NCBI RefSeq assembly: GCF_003651225.1
Contig: NZ_RCDB01000001.1
Coordinates: 620,001 to 684,000, forward strand
DNA: 64,000 bases
Direction of reading: 5' to 3'
Origin: Microbacterium telephonicum
GTDB taxonomy: Bacteria; Actinomycetota; Actinomycetes; Actinomycetales; Microbacteriaceae
In this document: positions 17,253 through 26,515 of the stretch, one piece after another
Layout: each line of letters opens with the position of its first letter
Position numbering within the stretch: the first letter of the stretch is position 1
The notes under the pieces: model-generated
Seen by the model: only the letters and a program-made list of their open reading frames with translations
The model's database searches: none
Told to the model about the DNA's origin: nothing
Translations under genes and position numbers: made by a program

Positions 17253-18545
17253 TCAGCCCTTCTTGCCGGCCTGGTTGGCGGCGTCGACGAGCTGTTCGGG
17301 CGTGCTCTGGCCGGCGAGCAGGTCGACGACGGCGACGTTGAGCGCGTTGCCCACGTTCTGGCCGAGGATCGTGTCGAGCCACTGCGAGACGAACGGCGCC
17401 TTGTTGTAGGCCTCGAGGATCTGCTGCAGGTAGGGCTCGGTGACCGACTTCTGGGCCTCGGTGTTCACCGGCGGCGAGGAGAACGCCTTGTAGTAGGCGA
17501 CCTGCTGCGCGTCGGAGCCGATGAAGTTGAGGAAGTCGGCGCACTCCTTCGGCGCCTGCGCCGAGCACGAGTAGCCGTCGACGCCGCCCATCATCGAGCC
17601 GGGCTCGCCCTTGCCGCCGTCCACCTCGGGGAAGGGGTACCAGGCGAGGTCGGCCAGGGGCTGCTGGTCGGGGGTGAGCGAGGCGATCACGCCCGGGTCC
17701 CACGCGCCCATCAGCTCGCCGCCGGCCTGGTGGTTGGCCACGAGTCCCGCCGAGCTGCCGGCGCCCTGTTGCGCCGACGTCGTGAGGAAGCCCTCGTTGA
17801 ACGGCTCGGTCTTCGCGAACGCGTCGAGGTCCTCGGCGGCCTTCAGCCAGCAGGCGTCGCTGAAGTCCTTCGAGTCGCCGGTCTCCTCCATCGTCTTCGG
17901 CGCGCACTCGCGGATCGCGAACCAGTAGAACCAGTGCGCGGCCGGCCATGCGTCCTTCGCGCCGAGTGCGAGGGGCGCGACGCCGATGCCCTTGAGCTTG
18001 TCGTTCGCGGCGACGAGCTCGTCGACCGTCGTCGGGTTCTCGGTGACCCCGGCCTGCGTGTACAGGTCCTGGCTGTAGAAGATGCCGCCGGGCAGCACCG
18101 ACAGGGGCATCGCCCAGACGCGGTCCTGGTACGTCTCGGCCTTGAACGAGCCCTCCGAGATGTTGTCCTTCGCCTCGCCGGCGATCGTGTCGGTCAGGTC
18201 CATGAGCTGGCCGGCGTTCACCATCGCGGTCATCTTGCCGCCGCCGCGCTGCAGGAAGATGTCGGGCGGGTCGCCCGCGTTCAGCGCGGTCTGCAGCTTG
18301 CCGTCCATGTCTTCGTTCTGCACGGACTGCATCTCGATCGTCACGTTCGGGTTCTCCTCCTCGAACGCGGCGATCGCATCGGTCCAGTACTGCTGACCCG
18401 GACCGGTCGTGGAGTTCTGCCACAGCGTCATGCTGACGGTGCCGTCGCCGGAGGCGTCGGATCCGCCGCCACCGGAGCAGCCGCTCAGCGCCAGGGCGCC
18501 GATCGCCAGGATCGCGGAGCCCGCGAGAAGCGTGCGCGTCTTCAT
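17253..18545 (-). CDS. Sugar-binding lipoprotein of ABC importer
   Basis: Protein of 430 residues. The N-terminus is a lipoprotein signal peptide with lipobox LSGC, so the mature protein is anchored at Cys22 outside the membrane. The rest is a family-1 solute-binding fold (MTLWQNSTTGPGQQYWTDAI, then GAWDPGVIASLTPDQQPLAD). It is the first gene of the importer operon and is preceded by GAGGGGA eight bases before ATG. The promoter carries both a xyl-type operator and a LacI palindrome (see 18643-18689). It presumably binds xylosylated oligosaccharides; the ligand is not visible from sequence. Confidence 0.93.
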   Translation of the reverse strand: MKTRTLLAGSAILAIGALALSGCSGGGGSDASGDGTVSMTLWQNSTTGPGQQYWTDAIAAFEEENPNVTIEMQSVQNEDMDGKLQTALNAGDPPDIFLQRGGGKMTAMVNAGQLMDLTDTIAGEAKDNISEGSFKAETYQDRVWAMPLSVLPGGIFYSQDLYTQAGVTENPTTVDELVAANDKLKGIGVAPLALGAKDAWPAAHWFYWFAIRECAPKTMEETGDSKDFSDACWLKAAEDLDAFAKTEPFNEGFLTTSAQQGAGSSAGLVANHQAGGELMGAWDPGVIASLTPDQQPLADLAWYPFPEVDGGKGEPGSMMGGVDGYSCSAQAPKECADFLNFIGSDAQQVAYYKAFSSPPVNTEAQKSVTEPYLQQILEAYNKAPFVSQWLDTILGQNVGNALNVAVVDLLAGQSTPEQLVDAANQAGKKG

Positions 18546-18642
18546 GTGATTCCCCTCATCATCGAGTCGCACCTCGGCCGTCGAGGTGTCGGGCACATCT
18601 GCGCGGTGGTGCCCCGCGCGACCCCGGTGTCCCGGGTCGGCA

Positions 18643-18664
18643 TTAGTTTGCGGAAGCAACAAAC
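18643..18664. promoter_or_regulatory. XylR (ROK)-type operator over the importer promoter
   Basis: The sequence TTAGTTTG-N6-CAACAAAC matches the left and central parts of the Bacillus subtilis xyl operator, including the 9-base spacing between GTTTG and CAAAC. It overlaps the -10 of the minus-strand importer promoter: -35 TTGACA at 18674-18669, 18-base spacer, -10 CAAACT at 18650-18645. The neighbouring ROK repressor gene (19903) is the obvious candidate to bind here. Confidence 0.65.
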
Positions 18665-18675
18665 GCGGTGTCAAA

Positions 18676-18689
18676 CGTTTTCGAAAACG
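18676..18689. promoter_or_regulatory. LacI-type operator CGTTTTCGAAAACG
   Basis: A perfect 14-bp palindrome sits directly upstream of the importer -35 and about 25 bp before the LacI start at 18714, where it would overlap the -35 region of the LacI gene. It therefore fits autoregulation plus repression of the importer. Confidence 0.7.
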
Positions 18690-18701
18690 GTTTCCATCCC
18701 A

Positions 18702-18707
18702 TAGGCT
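18702..18707 (+). promoter_or_regulatory. -10 element TAGGCT of a leaderless lacI transcript
   Basis: TAGGCT is followed by six bases (CCTCGC) and then the ATG of the LacI gene, which would put the transcription start at or next to the A of ATG. There is no Shine-Dalgarno sequence before this start, which supports leaderless translation. Confidence 0.55.
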
Positions 18708-18713
18708 CCTCGC

Positions 18714-19724
18714 ATGCAGCGCCGCGCCACCATCCACGACGTCGCCCGCGATGCGGGTGTCTCCGTCTCGACCGTCTCCAAAGCGGTCAACGGCCGGTAC
18801 GGCGTCGCGGGTGAGACCCTCGAGCGGGTGCTCGCCTCGGTGCAGAAGCTGGGGTACGCGTCGAGCCTCATCGCCAGCAGCATGCGCTCCTCGCGCACCG
18901 GGGTGATCGGCGTGCTCGTGGCCGACTTCGAGCCGTTCAGCACCGAGGTGCTCAAGGGTGTGAGCGCCGCGCTGCGCGACCGTCCGTTCGACCTGCTCGC
19001 CTACAGCGGCACGCAGGGGCCGGAGTCCGCGGGGTGGGAGCGGCGCTCGCTCAGCCGGCTCAGTGGCACGCTCATCGACGGCGCGATCATCGTCACTCCG
19101 ACGGTCGTGAACGTTCCGGTGGAAGTGCCGATCGTCGCCGTCGACCCGCACACCGGTCCCGCCGACCTGCCGACGGTCGAGGCCGACAGCTTCGGCGGTG
19201 CGCTCCAGGCGGTGCGCTCGCTCATCGACCTGGGGCACACGCGCATCGCGTTCGTCGCCGGCCGTGGCGACCTGCGCTCGTCGATCGCCCGCGACGCCGG
19301 CTACCGCCGGGCGCTGGCGGATGCCGGCATCCCGTTCCGGCCCGATCTGATCGCGATCGGCAGCTACGAGACGGAGGCGGGGCGCGAGGCCGCGCGCTCG
19401 CTGCTGACCCGCGCCGGCCGGCCGACCGCGATCTTCGCCGCCAACGACCTGTCGGCGCTCGCCGTCATCGACGTCGCCCGGGAGCTCGGCCTCGACGTGC
19501 CGCGGGACCTCTCGGTCATCGGCTTCGACGACGTGCCCGAGGCCTCGCAGGCCACTCCGGCCCTGTCGACCGTCCGTCAGCCGATGAAGCGGATCGGGGC
19601 GGCGGCCGCATCCATGCTGCTGACGATGCTCGACGGCGGCGAGGTGCCGCAGACGCACCTGCGGCTGCCCACACGGCTCGTCGACCGCGGCACGACCGCG
19701 CCCCCGCCGACGGCCCTGGCCTGA
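18714..19724 (+). CDS. LacI-family repressor of the importer operon
   Basis: Protein of 336 residues. The helix-turn-helix and hinge are at residues 1-60 (ATIHDVARDAGVSVSTVSKA), followed by a ligand-binding domain with the C-terminal signature DLSVIGFDDVPEA. It is divergent from the sugar-binding lipoprotein gene, with a 168-bp gap that contains the CGTTTTCGAAAACG palindrome and a xyl-type box. No ribosome binding site precedes ATG; the start is probably leaderless. The likely role is sugar-responsive repression of the importer and of itself; the effector is unknown. Confidence 0.93.
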   Translation: MQRRATIHDVARDAGVSVSTVSKAVNGRYGVAGETLERVLASVQKLGYASSLIASSMRSSRTGVIGVLVADFEPFSTEVLKGVSAALRDRPFDLLAYSGTQGPESAGWERRSLSRLSGTLIDGAIIVTPTVVNVPVEVPIVAVDPHTGPADLPTVEADSFGGALQAVRSLIDLGHTRIAFVAGRGDLRSSIARDAGYRRALADAGIPFRPDLIAIGSYETEAGREAARSLLTRAGRPTAIFAANDLSALAVIDVARELGLDVPRDLSVIGFDDVPEASQATPALSTVRQPMKRIGAAAASMLLTMLDGGEVPQTHLRLPTRLVDRGTTAPPPTALA

Positions 19725-19739
19725 GCGCGGCGAGGCCGG

Positions 19740-19887
19740 GCTCACCCGGCGCTTGTGGTGGGTGTTTCGGTGTCCCGGGCGCCGAAAGTGACGGGCGAGG
19801 GCGCGGATGCCGCCCCGCCCCGCGCCCGCTCACCAGGCGCTTTTGGCGGGGCGCCCGGCATCCGGGCCGCCGAAAGTGACGGGTGAA
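19740..19887. repeat. Two copies of palindrome family A
   Basis: Units at 19740-19800 and 19828-19887 have the same frame as the array at 12635-13027 (CTCACC, GGCGCTTGTGG on the left; CGAAAGTGACGGG on the right). They fill the gap between the converging lacI and ROK genes, where they could act as transcription terminators. Confidence 0.8.
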
Positions 19888-19902
19888 GCGGATGCGGCGG
19901 GG

Positions 19903-21057
19903 TCAGCCGACGGGGTCGCGCAGCAGCGGGGCGAACGCGGCCTCGGCGGCGCCGATGAGCAGGCGGTCGCCGGCGAGGGCGGCGGAGAGGATGCGCAGCC
20001 CCTCGCCGTTGGCCGACATCGCCTGCGCGCGCACGGTGTCGACGAGGTCCGACCCGCTGAACTCCGCGATCATCGCGAGGAACCCGCCGAGCACGATCAC
20101 CTCGGGGTTGAGCACGTTGACGGCGTTGGCGAGGGCGGTCGCGAGGATGCGGCGCTGCCGTGACAGCTCGGCCACGACGGCGGGGTCGTCGGATGCGGTG
20201 AGCGCGGCGCGCAGGCCCGCGTCGTCGGCGCCCGGCAGGCGCAGCACCGCGAGCAGGCGCGCGCGGCTGACCTCGTCCTCGAGCACGCCGTCGGCGTCGC
20301 GGCGGTCCGCGCCGTCGGCGATGCCCGGCCGGTTCTGTCCGAACTCGCCGGCGTAGCCGCGCGCGCCCGTGACGGGGATGCCGTGCACGATGACGCCGCC
20401 GCCGATGCCGGACGCGCCGCCGTTGAGGTAGACGACGTCCTCGATTCCGTGGGCGGCGCCGAACAGGTGCTCGGCGAGGGCGCCGAGCGACGCGTCGTTA
20501 TCGATCGCGACGGGCAGGTGCACGGCATCCGACACGAGGTCGCGCAGCGGCGCGTCGGTCCAGTCGAGGTGCGGGGCGCGGCGCACCAGCCCGTCGGCGG
20601 CGCGTACGAGGCCGGGCACGGCGAGGCCGACGCCGACGATGCGGGCGTCCGCGAGCACGTCCTGCCGCCACGCCGCGACCCGGTCGGCGATCAGCCGCGC
20701 CGTCGCTTCGGGTGAGATGAGGCCGGACTGCTCGTGCCGCTCGCGCACGACGATGCGGCGGTCCAGGCCCACGGCGGCGATCTCGACGGCATCCACCTCG
20801 GGGTTGGCGGCGATCGCGACAACACCCGGATGGGCCGACACGATCGGGGAGGGGCGGCCGACGCGGCGTTCGGAGTTCGCGGAGGTCGGTGCCTCTTCGC
20901 GCACGATGCCGGTGTCGACGAGTTCGGTCACCAGGTCGGCGATCGTCGAGCGGTTGAGGCCGGTCTCCTCGGTGAGCGCCGAACGCGATCGGGGGCCGCC
21001 GAGGTGCACGCTGCGCACGAGCCGGGCCAGGTTGCGCTGACGGACGCTGTCTTCCAC
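19903..21057 (-). CDS. xylR: ROK-family transcriptional repressor (XylR type)
   Basis: Protein of 384 residues. A MarR-like winged helix (about 1-75, [20 protein letters not shown]) is fused to a ROK sugar-kinase-like domain with [17 protein letters not shown] and [13 protein letters not shown]. The zinc-binding Cys cluster of ROK kinases is absent (the segment reads [16 protein letters not shown] with no Cys), usual for many actinobacterial regulators. The GTG start at 21057 is preceded by TACGAT plus six bases (GGAGGC), pointing to a leaderless mRNA. It is divergent from xylA, and xyl-type operators lie in that gap and at the importer promoter, so the XylR name rests on context and operator similarity. 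Confidence 0.85.
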   Translation of the reverse strand: MEDSVRQRNLARLVRSVHLGGPRSRSALTEETGLNRSTIADLVTELVDTGIVREEAPTSANSERRVGRPSPIVSAHPGVVAIAANPEVDAVEIAAVGLDRRIVVRERHEQSGLISPEATARLIADRVAAWRQDVLADARIVGVGLAVPGLVRAADGLVRRAPHLDWTDAPLRDLVSDAVHLPVAIDNDASLGALAEHLFGAAHGIEDVVYLNGGASGIGGGVIVHGIPVTGARGYAGEFGQNRPGIADGADRRDADGVLEDEVSRARLLAVLRLPGADDAGLRAALTASDDPAVVAELSRQRRILATALANAVNVLNPEVIVLGGFLAMIAEFSGSDLVDTVRAQAMSANGEGLRILSAALAGDRLLIGAAEAAFAPLLRDPVG

Positions 21058-21063
21058 GCCTCC

Positions 21064-21091
21064 ATCGTAGTATGTTGGAGCAAGCAACAAT
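21064..21091. promoter_or_regulatory. xylR-xylA intergenic operator and leaderless -10
   Basis: An inverted repeat TATGTTG-N7-CAACAAT (21071-21091, one mismatch) resembles the xyl box at 18643-18664 and shares AAGCAACAA with it. The minus-strand -10 TACGAT (21069-21064) for the ROK gene adjoins it, so binding would affect both directions. Confidence 0.55.
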
Positions 21092-21117
21092 TGGGTCACC
21101 ACGCGCAAAGGAGCAAC

Positions 21118-22305
21118 ATGCCCACCCCCACGCCCGCCGACAAGTTCACCTTCGGTCTCTGGACGATCGGCTACAACGGCACCGACCCGTTCGGCGGCCC
21201 GACGCGCAAGCCGCTCGACGTCGTCCACGCGGTCGAGAAGCTCGCCGAGCTCGGCGCGCACGGACTCACCTTCCACGACGACGACCTGTTCGCGTTCGGG
21301 TCGAGCGACGCCGAGCGCCAGACCCAGATCGACCGCCTCAAGGGCGCGCTGGTCGACACCGGACTGGTCGTGCCGATGGTGACGACCAACCTGTTCTCCG
21401 CGCCCGTCTTCAAGGACGGCGGGTTCACCTCGAACGACCGCGACGTGCGTCGCTACGCGATCCGCAAGGTGCTGCGCCAGCTCGACCTCGGCGCCGAGCT
21501 CGGCGCCGAGACCTTCGTCATGTGGGGTGGCCGCGAGGGCGCCGAGTACGACTCTGCGAAGGACATCCGCCAGGCGCTGGAGCGCTACCGCGAGGCCGTG
21601 AACTTCCTCGGCGACTACGTCACGGAGAAGGGGTACGGCATCCGCTTCGCGATCGAGCCGAAGCCGAACGAGCCGCGCGGCGACATCCTGCTGCCGACGG
21701 TCGGCCACGCCCTCGCGTTCATCGAGTCGCTCGAGCGCCCCGAACTCGTCGGCCTCAACCCCGAGGTCGGTCACGAGCAGATGGCGGGCCTGAACTTCGC
21801 CGCCGGCATCGCGCAGGCGCTCTACCACGGCAAGCTCTTCCACATCGACCTCAACGGTCAGCGCGGCATCAAGTACGACCAGGACCTCGTCTTCGGCCAC
21901 GGCGACCTGCACAACGCGTTCGCGCTCGTCGACCTGCTCGAGAACGGCGGCCCCGGCGGCACGCCCGCGTACACCGGCCCGCGCCACTTCGACTACAAGC
22001 CCTCGCGCACCGAGGACGAGACGGGCGTGTGGGAGTCGGCATCCGCCAACATGCGCACGTATCTGCTGCTGAAGGAGCGGGCGGCCGCGTTCCGCGCCGA
22101 TCCCGAGGTGCAGGAGGCGCTGCAGGCCGCGAAGGTCGCCGAGCTCGCGCAGCCGACTTTCGGCGAGGGCGAGAGCTACGACGACTTCGTCGCCGACCGC
22201 TCCGCCTACGAGGACTTCGACGCCGACGCCTACCTCGGCGGCAAGGGCTTCGGTTTCGTCCGTCTGCAACAGCTGGCCACCGAGCACCTGCTCGGCGCCC
22301 GCTGA
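21118..22305 (+). CDS. xylA: Xylose isomerase
   Basis: Protein of 395 residues of the class I, Actinobacteria-type xylose isomerase. The opening [18 protein letters not shown] matches Streptomyces enzymes. The ring-opening His is H53 with D56 in LTFHDDDLF; metal-binding blocks [32 protein letters not shown] and KYDQDL are intact. It converts D-xylose to D-xylulose using Mg/Mn. AAAGGAG stands 5 bases before ATG. Divergent from the ROK repressor and followed 128 bp later by xylB. Confidence 0.98.
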   Translation: MPTPTPADKFTFGLWTIGYNGTDPFGGPTRKPLDVVHAVEKLAELGAHGLTFHDDDLFAFGSSDAERQTQIDRLKGALVDTGLVVPMVTTNLFSAPVFKDGGFTSNDRDVRRYAIRKVLRQLDLGAELGAETFVMWGGREGAEYDSAKDIRQALERYREAVNFLGDYVTEKGYGIRFAIEPKPNEPRGDILLPTVGHALAFIESLERPELVGLNPEVGHEQMAGLNFAAGIAQALYHGKLFHIDLNGQRGIKYDQDLVFGHGDLHNAFALVDLLENGGPGGTPAYTGPRHFDYKPSRTEDETGVWESASANMRTYLLLKERAAAFRADPEVQEALQAAKVAELAQPTFGEGESYDDFVADRSAYEDFDADAYLGGKGFGFVRLQQLATEHLLGAR

Positions 22306-22328
22306 CCGCACACGCCGGCGCCCGCAGA

Positions 22329-22401
22329 CCGCGAGACCTCAACGGCGTGACGAGACCGGGGGCCGACCCCGCGGTCTCGTCCGCCCGTTGAGGTCTCGCG
22401 G
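22329..22401. repeat. Long extragenic palindrome, family B
   Basis: CCGCGAGACCTCAACGG on the left is mirrored by CCCGTTGAGGTCTCGCGG on the right, with a 35-40-base centre that itself contains CGAGACC and GGTCTCG. It lies between xylA and xylB. A second copy lies at 23926-23994. Confidence 0.85.
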
Positions 22402-22433
22402 GAGGGTGGGGCCGTGAACGAGAGGATGCCGGC

Positions 22434-23738
22434 ATGGCGCTGGTGATGGGGGTCGACTCGTCGACCCAGTCGTGCAAGGTCGTGATCGTGGACATCGACA
22501 CCGGGTCGGTCGTGCGGGAGGGGCGCGCGAGCCACCCCGACGGCACGTCGGTCGACCCCGAGGCGTGGTGGACGGCGCTGCAGCAGGCGATCGCGGATGC
22601 CGGCGGCATCGACGACGTCGCCGCCTGGGCGATCGGCGGCCAGCAGCACGGCATGGTGGCCCTCGACGCCGACGGGCGGGTCGTCCGGGACGCGCTGCTG
22701 TGGAACGACACCCGCTCCGCTCAGGCCGCCGCCGACCTCGTCGCCGAGTTCGGCGCCGAGAGCCTCGCCGAGCGCAGCGGGCTCGTGCCGGTCGCCTCGT
22801 TCACGATCACCAAACTCCGCTGGCTGCGGGATGCCGAACCCGACAACGCGGCCCGTGTCGCCGCCGTCGCGCTGCCGCACGACTGGCTCACCTGGCGTCT
22901 GCGCGGCTTCGGTCCCGCCGGTCCCGGCAGCCCGGGCGGAGCCGATCTCGGCGAGCTCGTCACCGACCGCTCCGACGCGTCGGGCACCGGCTACTGGAAC
23001 CCGGCGACCGGCGAGTACGACCGCGACCTGCTCGTCGCCGCGCTCGGACACGACGTCGTGCTCCCGCGCGTGCTCGATCCCGACGTGTACGTGACCGACG
23101 CCGAAGGCCGCCCGGTAGGCGCCGGCGCGGGCGACAACGCCGCGGCCGCCCTCGGGGTCGGCGCCGCGCTCGGCGACGTCGTGGTCTCGATCGGCACGAG
23201 CGGCACCGTGTTCGCGGTGAGCGCGCAGCGCACCGTCGACCCGACCGGCATCGTCGCGGGCTTCGCGTCGGCCGACGGGCACTTCCTCCCGCTCGTGTGC
23301 ACGCTCAATGCGTCACGGGTGCTCGACGCGATCCGCGGCATCCTGGGCGTCGATCACGTCGAGCTCAGCGCGCTCGCGCTCGCCGCCGAGCCCGGGGCCG
23401 GCGGCCTCGCGCTCGTGCCCTACTTCGAGGGCGAACGCACGCCGAACCTGCCGGATGCCACCGCCTCGCTGTCGGGTATGACGCTCGCCTCGACGACCCG
23501 CGAGAACCTCGCGCGCGCCGCGGTCGAGGGGATGCTGTCGGGACTCGCAGCCGGGCTCGACGCCGTGCGCGGTCTCGGGGTTCCGCTCGAGCGCGCGCTG
23601 CTCATCGGCGGCGGCGCCCAGTCCGAGGCGGTGCGCCGCATCGCGCCGCAGGTGCTCGGCATCCCGGTCGAGGTCCCCGCCCCCGCCGAATACGTCGCCC
23701 TCGGCGCCGCCCGCCAGGCCGCCGCCCTCCTGCGCTGA
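22434..23738 (+). CDS. xylB: Xylulokinase
   Basis: Protein of 434 residues, about 50 shorter than E. coli XylB, in line with compact actinobacterial forms. FGGY-kinase features are the phosphate loop near the start ([16 protein letters not shown]), the substrate block [11 protein letters not shown] and WNDTRSAQA, the catalytic base D234 in [11 protein letters not shown], and the ATP-binding block [10 protein letters not shown]. It phosphorylates D-xylulose to xylulose 5-phosphate. It has no strong ribosome binding site; GAGGAT plus six bases before ATG is a weak leaderless-type match, so it may have its own promoter in addition to read-through from xylA. Confidence 0.96.
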   Translation: MALVMGVDSSTQSCKVVIVDIDTGSVVREGRASHPDGTSVDPEAWWTALQQAIADAGGIDDVAAWAIGGQQHGMVALDADGRVVRDALLWNDTRSAQAAADLVAEFGAESLAERSGLVPVASFTITKLRWLRDAEPDNAARVAAVALPHDWLTWRLRGFGPAGPGSPGGADLGELVTDRSDASGTGYWNPATGEYDRDLLVAALGHDVVLPRVLDPDVYVTDAEGRPVGAGAGDNAAAALGVGAALGDVVVSIGTSGTVFAVSAQRTVDPTGIVAGFASADGHFLPLVCTLNASRVLDAIRGILGVDHVELSALALAAEPGAGGLALVPYFEGERTPNLPDATASLSGMTLASTTRENLARAAVEGMLSGLAAGLDAVRGLGVPLERALLIGGGAQSEAVRRIAPQVLGIPVEVPAPAEYVALGAARQAAALLR

Positions 23739-23925
23739 CCCGCACCGCCGACGTAGCGCGGGCGACCCGCGGCCGACCCGCCCGGCATTCGTGGCGTCGG
23801 TGGTGCCGCCCGTTGACGCTGAGAGACGCGGACGCGAGAGAACAGTGCGGCGCCGAAGGCGTGGGGGCCACCCGTTCCTTCGGCGGCCCGGCGTTCCCTC
23901 AGCGATCGGTGGTCTCGGCACGGCG

Positions 23926-23994
23926 GCGAGACCTCAACTGCGGGACGAGACCGTGGGTGCTCCCCGCGGTCTGGGCGGCCCGTTGAGGTCTCGC
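23926..23994. repeat. Long extragenic palindrome, family B
   Basis: Second copy of the GCGAGACCTCAAC / GTTGAGGTCTCGC element. It sits in the 328-bp gap 23739-24066 between converging xylB and the RelA/SpoT-like gene; I see no gene in the rest of that gap. Confidence 0.85.
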
Positions 23995-24066
23995 GGTCGT
24001 GCACGGCGGGGCGCCCGATGCGGGGCGCCGGATGCGGGGCACGGGGACGCCCGGGCGCGGGGGCGG

Positions 24067-24831
24067 TCAGATCGCGGTGAGGCGCGGGGGCGTGGGGGGA
24101 GTGGGAGCCGCCGGGGGCGTGGCGGGGCGCAGGGGGAAGGTGGGGGCGACGGAGCCGTGCAGCTCCTCGTGCAGCCGCTCCATGCGGGCATCGAGCAGGG
24201 CCGCGGAGTCGGCGGCATCCTTGAGTTCGCCGATCAGCCCGTCGGGGACCGCACCGTCGTACTTGTAGTAGATCTTGTGCTCGAGGCTCGCCCAGAAGTC
24301 CATCGCGATCGTGCGCAGCTGCACCTCGACGGCGACGTCGACGCGTCCGGTCGACAGGAACACCGGCACCTCGACGATCGCGTGCAGGCTCTTGTAGCCG
24401 TTGGGCTTGGGGTCGGCGATGTAGTCCTTCACCTCGAGCACGGTGATGTCGTCCTGCGCGGCGAGCAGGTCGAACAGGCGGTACGCGTCCTTCACGAAGC
24501 TGCACGTGACCCGCACCCCGGCGATGTCGGTGATGTTCGCGCGCACCGAGGCGAAGTCGCCGGCGATGCCCTTGCGCAGCACCTTGTCGACGAGGCTGTC
24601 GGCGCTCTTGACCCGGCTCGAGACGTGCTCGATCGGGTTGTAGTCGTGCATGAGTTGGAACTCGTCGCGCAGGATGCCGAGCTTCGTCTCGATCTCGCGC
24701 AGCCCGAACTGGTACTGCAGCACGAACTGCTGGAACTCGTCGCGCATCGCGCGCAGCTGCTCCGGCGTGAACGTCGCCAGCCCCTGCTCGGTCAGAACGG
24801 ACAACGAGGTGGAGGCCGGGTGGGGATCCAT
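24067..24831 (-). CDS. RelA/SpoT-domain (p)ppGpp synthetase-like protein
   Basis: Protein of 254 residues containing a stand-alone RelA/SpoT nucleotidyltransferase domain (residues about 60-205). The typical blocks are HVSSRVKSADSLVDK, ITDIAGVRVTCSF, DYIADPKPNGYKSLH and VEVQLRTIAMDFWASLEHKI. There is no HD hydrolase, TGS or ACT domain, so it is a small alarmone synthetase type enzyme that would make (p)ppGpp from ATP and GDP/GTP. The C-terminal 25 residues are Pro/Thr-rich. The start is preceded by TAGCGT plus six bases, suggesting a leaderless mRNA. It is unrelated to the genes on either side. Confidence 0.93.
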   Translation of the reverse strand: MDPHPASTSLSVLTEQGLATFTPEQLRAMRDEFQQFVLQYQFGLREIETKLGILRDEFQLMHDYNPIEHVSSRVKSADSLVDKVLRKGIAGDFASVRANITDIAGVRVTCSFVKDAYRLFDLLAAQDDITVLEVKDYIADPKPNGYKSLHAIVEVPVFLSTGRVDVAVEVQLRTIAMDFWASLEHKIYYKYDGAVPDGLIGELKDAADSAALLDARMERLHEELHGSVAPTFPLRPATPPAAPTPPTPPRLTAI

Positions 24832-24949
24832 GCTCCGACGCTAACCGGGCAGGCTACGCGGATGCTGTGAGACCACACCGAGTCGCACTCGAGCCCACCC
24901 CACCGAACCCCCGCCTACCCGAACCCCCGCCTCACCCGATGACCCCGCC

Positions 24950-25516
24950 TCACCCGATGACGGAGTGCGCCCCGAGACGGTGCCACGTGCGGTTGTGGTA
25001 GACCAGCGCGTCGCCGGCGTCGCCCGGCTCGACGTCGCGTGAGACCTGCGACTGCAGCGCATGCGCGGCGATGACCGTGGAGGTGCCGGCATCCATGCGC
25101 CCGATCACGGCGCAGCGCGCCCACGCGCGCACGTCGTGGTAGACCGGCTCGCCCGTCGTCAAGCGCGACCAGCGGTGGGTCTCGGCGAACCGGTCGACGC
25201 CGCTGGTGGCTCCCAGCCGGGCGACGTCGAGGTCGTGCGCGTCGAGCAGGTGCACGACGACGGTCTCGGCGCGCTCGAGCACGGCCGAGGCCGACGACAG
25301 CGCTGAGATCGAGAAGATGAGCAGCGGCGGTTCGGCGCTGACGCTCGACACCGACGTGGCCGTGAGGGCGGCCGGGCCGTCGCCGGCGTCGGCGGTGATG
25401 ACCGCGACTCCGCCGGGGTGGCCGCGGAAGAGGGCCTTGAACGCGTCGGCCGACAGCGACGACGCGAAACGGCGCGCAGCGGCGGGGTGGTCTGCGGAGA
25501 CGACGGAGGAGGACAT
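24950..25516 (-). CDS. Flavin reductase domain protein (FMN reductase)
   Basis: Protein of 188 residues with the flavin-reductase-like split-barrel fold: FKALFRGHPGGVAVITAD, then ALTATSVSSVSAEPPLLIFSIS, then AVIGRMDAGTSTVIAAH. Such enzymes use NAD(P)H to reduce FMN and hand it to partner monooxygenases. It is divergent from the rhodanese and LLM-monooxygenase operon, so it is the probable reductase for the three monooxygenases at 26647, 33495 and 36655. ATG at 25516 is preceded by TACCGT plus six bases without a ribosome binding site (leaderless type). The gap 24832-24949 holds only Pro-encoding low-complexity sequence. Confidence 0.9.
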   Translation of the reverse strand: MSSSVVSADHPAAARRFASSLSADAFKALFRGHPGGVAVITADAGDGPAALTATSVSSVSAEPPLLIFSISALSSASAVLERAETVVVHLLDAHDLDVARLGATSGVDRFAETHRWSRLTTGEPVYHDVRAWARCAVIGRMDAGTSTVIAAHALQSQVSRDVEPGDAGDALVYHNRTWHRLGAHSVIG

Positions 25517-25565
25517 GGCCCGACGGTAGGCGGCGGAAGCACGGCCGCGCACCGAGTGTGTGGCC

Positions 25566-25605
25566 GCATGACCGTGCATGACCGAATGTGACGTCACCGT
25601 GACCG
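25566..25605. promoter_or_regulatory. Repeated TGACCG/TGACGTCA sites between divergent sulfur genes
   Basis: Two direct copies of GCATGACCG (25566-25574 and 25576-25584, period 10) are followed by the palindrome GTGACGTCAC (25588-25597) and GTGACCG. TGTGACGTC recurs at 33378-33386 in the other divergent sulfur promoter region. This looks like an operator array for a shared regulator, which is inference. Confidence 0.4.
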
Positions 25606-25657
25606 CGTGTTTCGCGAGGGGAGGCGCGGGTCGTGGGGGCGCCGACACCATGTCGGC

Positions 25658-26515
25658 ATGTCTCCCGTCGTCCCCGTCGAGGCCCTCGTGGCCGAGCTGT
25701 CGGCCGGCGCCCGCGTGCGTCTGCTCGACGTGCGCTGGCGCCTGGACCGCCCCGAAGGCCGCCCGGAGTATCTGTCCGGGCATCTTCCCGGCGCCGTCTA
25801 CGTCGACCTCGAGCGCGAGCTCGCCCGTCCCGGCCGGCCCGAGGAGGGGCGGCATCCGCTGCCCGACGTCGCCGACCTCGAGGCCGCCGCACGACGGTGG
25901 GGGCTGGAGGAGGGCGACCGGGTCGTCGTCTACGACGACAACGACGGCGTGCCGGCGGCGCGGGCGTGGTGGCTGCTGCGCCGGCACGGTGTCGACGTGC
26001 GCGTGCTCGACGGCGGGTTCCGGGCCTGGGTGCGCGCGGGTCTGCGGCTGGAGCACAGCGACCGGGCGCCACGCCGCGGCCGCATCAGCCTTCCGGATGC
26101 CGTGCTCGACGAGTCGGCGACGATCGACGATGCGGCGATCGCGCCCCGCGTCGGCGTGCTCGTCGACGCGCGCGCCCCACAGCACTACCGCGGTCAGAAC
26201 GGCGGACTCGACCCGGTCGCGGGCCACATCCCGGGCGCGGTGAACATCCCGACGATCAGCCACATCGGCGCCGACGGACGCCTGCGCGACCCCGCCGACA
26301 TCCGCGCGACGTTGGAGGGACACGGGATCGGGCCGCACACCCCGGTGGTGCTGTACTGCAGCTCCGGCATCCCGTCGACGCACTCGGCGCTCGCGTTCGC
26401 GGTCGCCGGCATCCGCACCCGCGTGTTCGTGGGGTCGTGGAGCCAGTGGGCGCGCAGCCTCGGCCGTCCCGTCGCGGTCGGGGCGGGGGCGGCCGAGATC
26501 ATCGGCGCCGTCTGA
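25658..26515 (+). CDS. Thiosulfate/3-mercaptopyruvate sulfurtransferase (tandem rhodanese)
   Basis: Protein of 285 residues with two rhodanese domains: the inactive N-terminal one (LLDVRWRLDRPEGRPEYLSG) and the catalytic C-terminal one with persulfide Cys at C234 in LYCSSGIPST. Substrate-loop sequence CSSGIPST differs from the CGSGVTA of its paralogue at 61441 (C233), so the sulfur donors may differ. The start ATG at 25658 has CACCAT plus six bases upstream, a weak leaderless pattern, and no ribosome binding site; a longer reading frame begins at 25607 but lacks support. It heads the plus strand of the sulfur island and would move sulfane sulfur set free by the monooxygenases or from thiosulfate. 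Confidence 0.92.
   Translation: MSPVVPVEALVAELSAGARVRLLDVRWRLDRPEGRPEYLSGHLPGAVYVDLERELARPGRPEEGRHPLPDVADLEAAARRWGLEEGDRVVVYDDNDGVPAARAWWLLRRHGVDVRVLDGGFRAWVRAGLRLEHSDRAPRRGRISLPDAVLDESATIDDAAIAPRVGVLVDARAPQHYRGQNGGLDPVAGHIPGAVNIPTISHIGADGRLRDPADIRATLEGHGIGPHTPVVLYCSSGIPSTHSALAFAVAGIRTRVFVGSWSQWARSLGRPVAVGAGAAEIIGAV

Noticed and set aside
24832..24949. Small Pro-rich ORF between the RelA-like and flavin reductase genes
   Set aside because: Reiterated CCCGCCTCACCCGATGA-type sequence gives open frames by composition only; no start with a ribosome binding site or domain is seen.
25607..25657. N-terminal extension of the rhodanese by 17 codons
   Set aside because: The extension starts inside the divergent regulatory repeats, has no ribosome binding site, and rhodanese homology begins right after the ATG at 25658.
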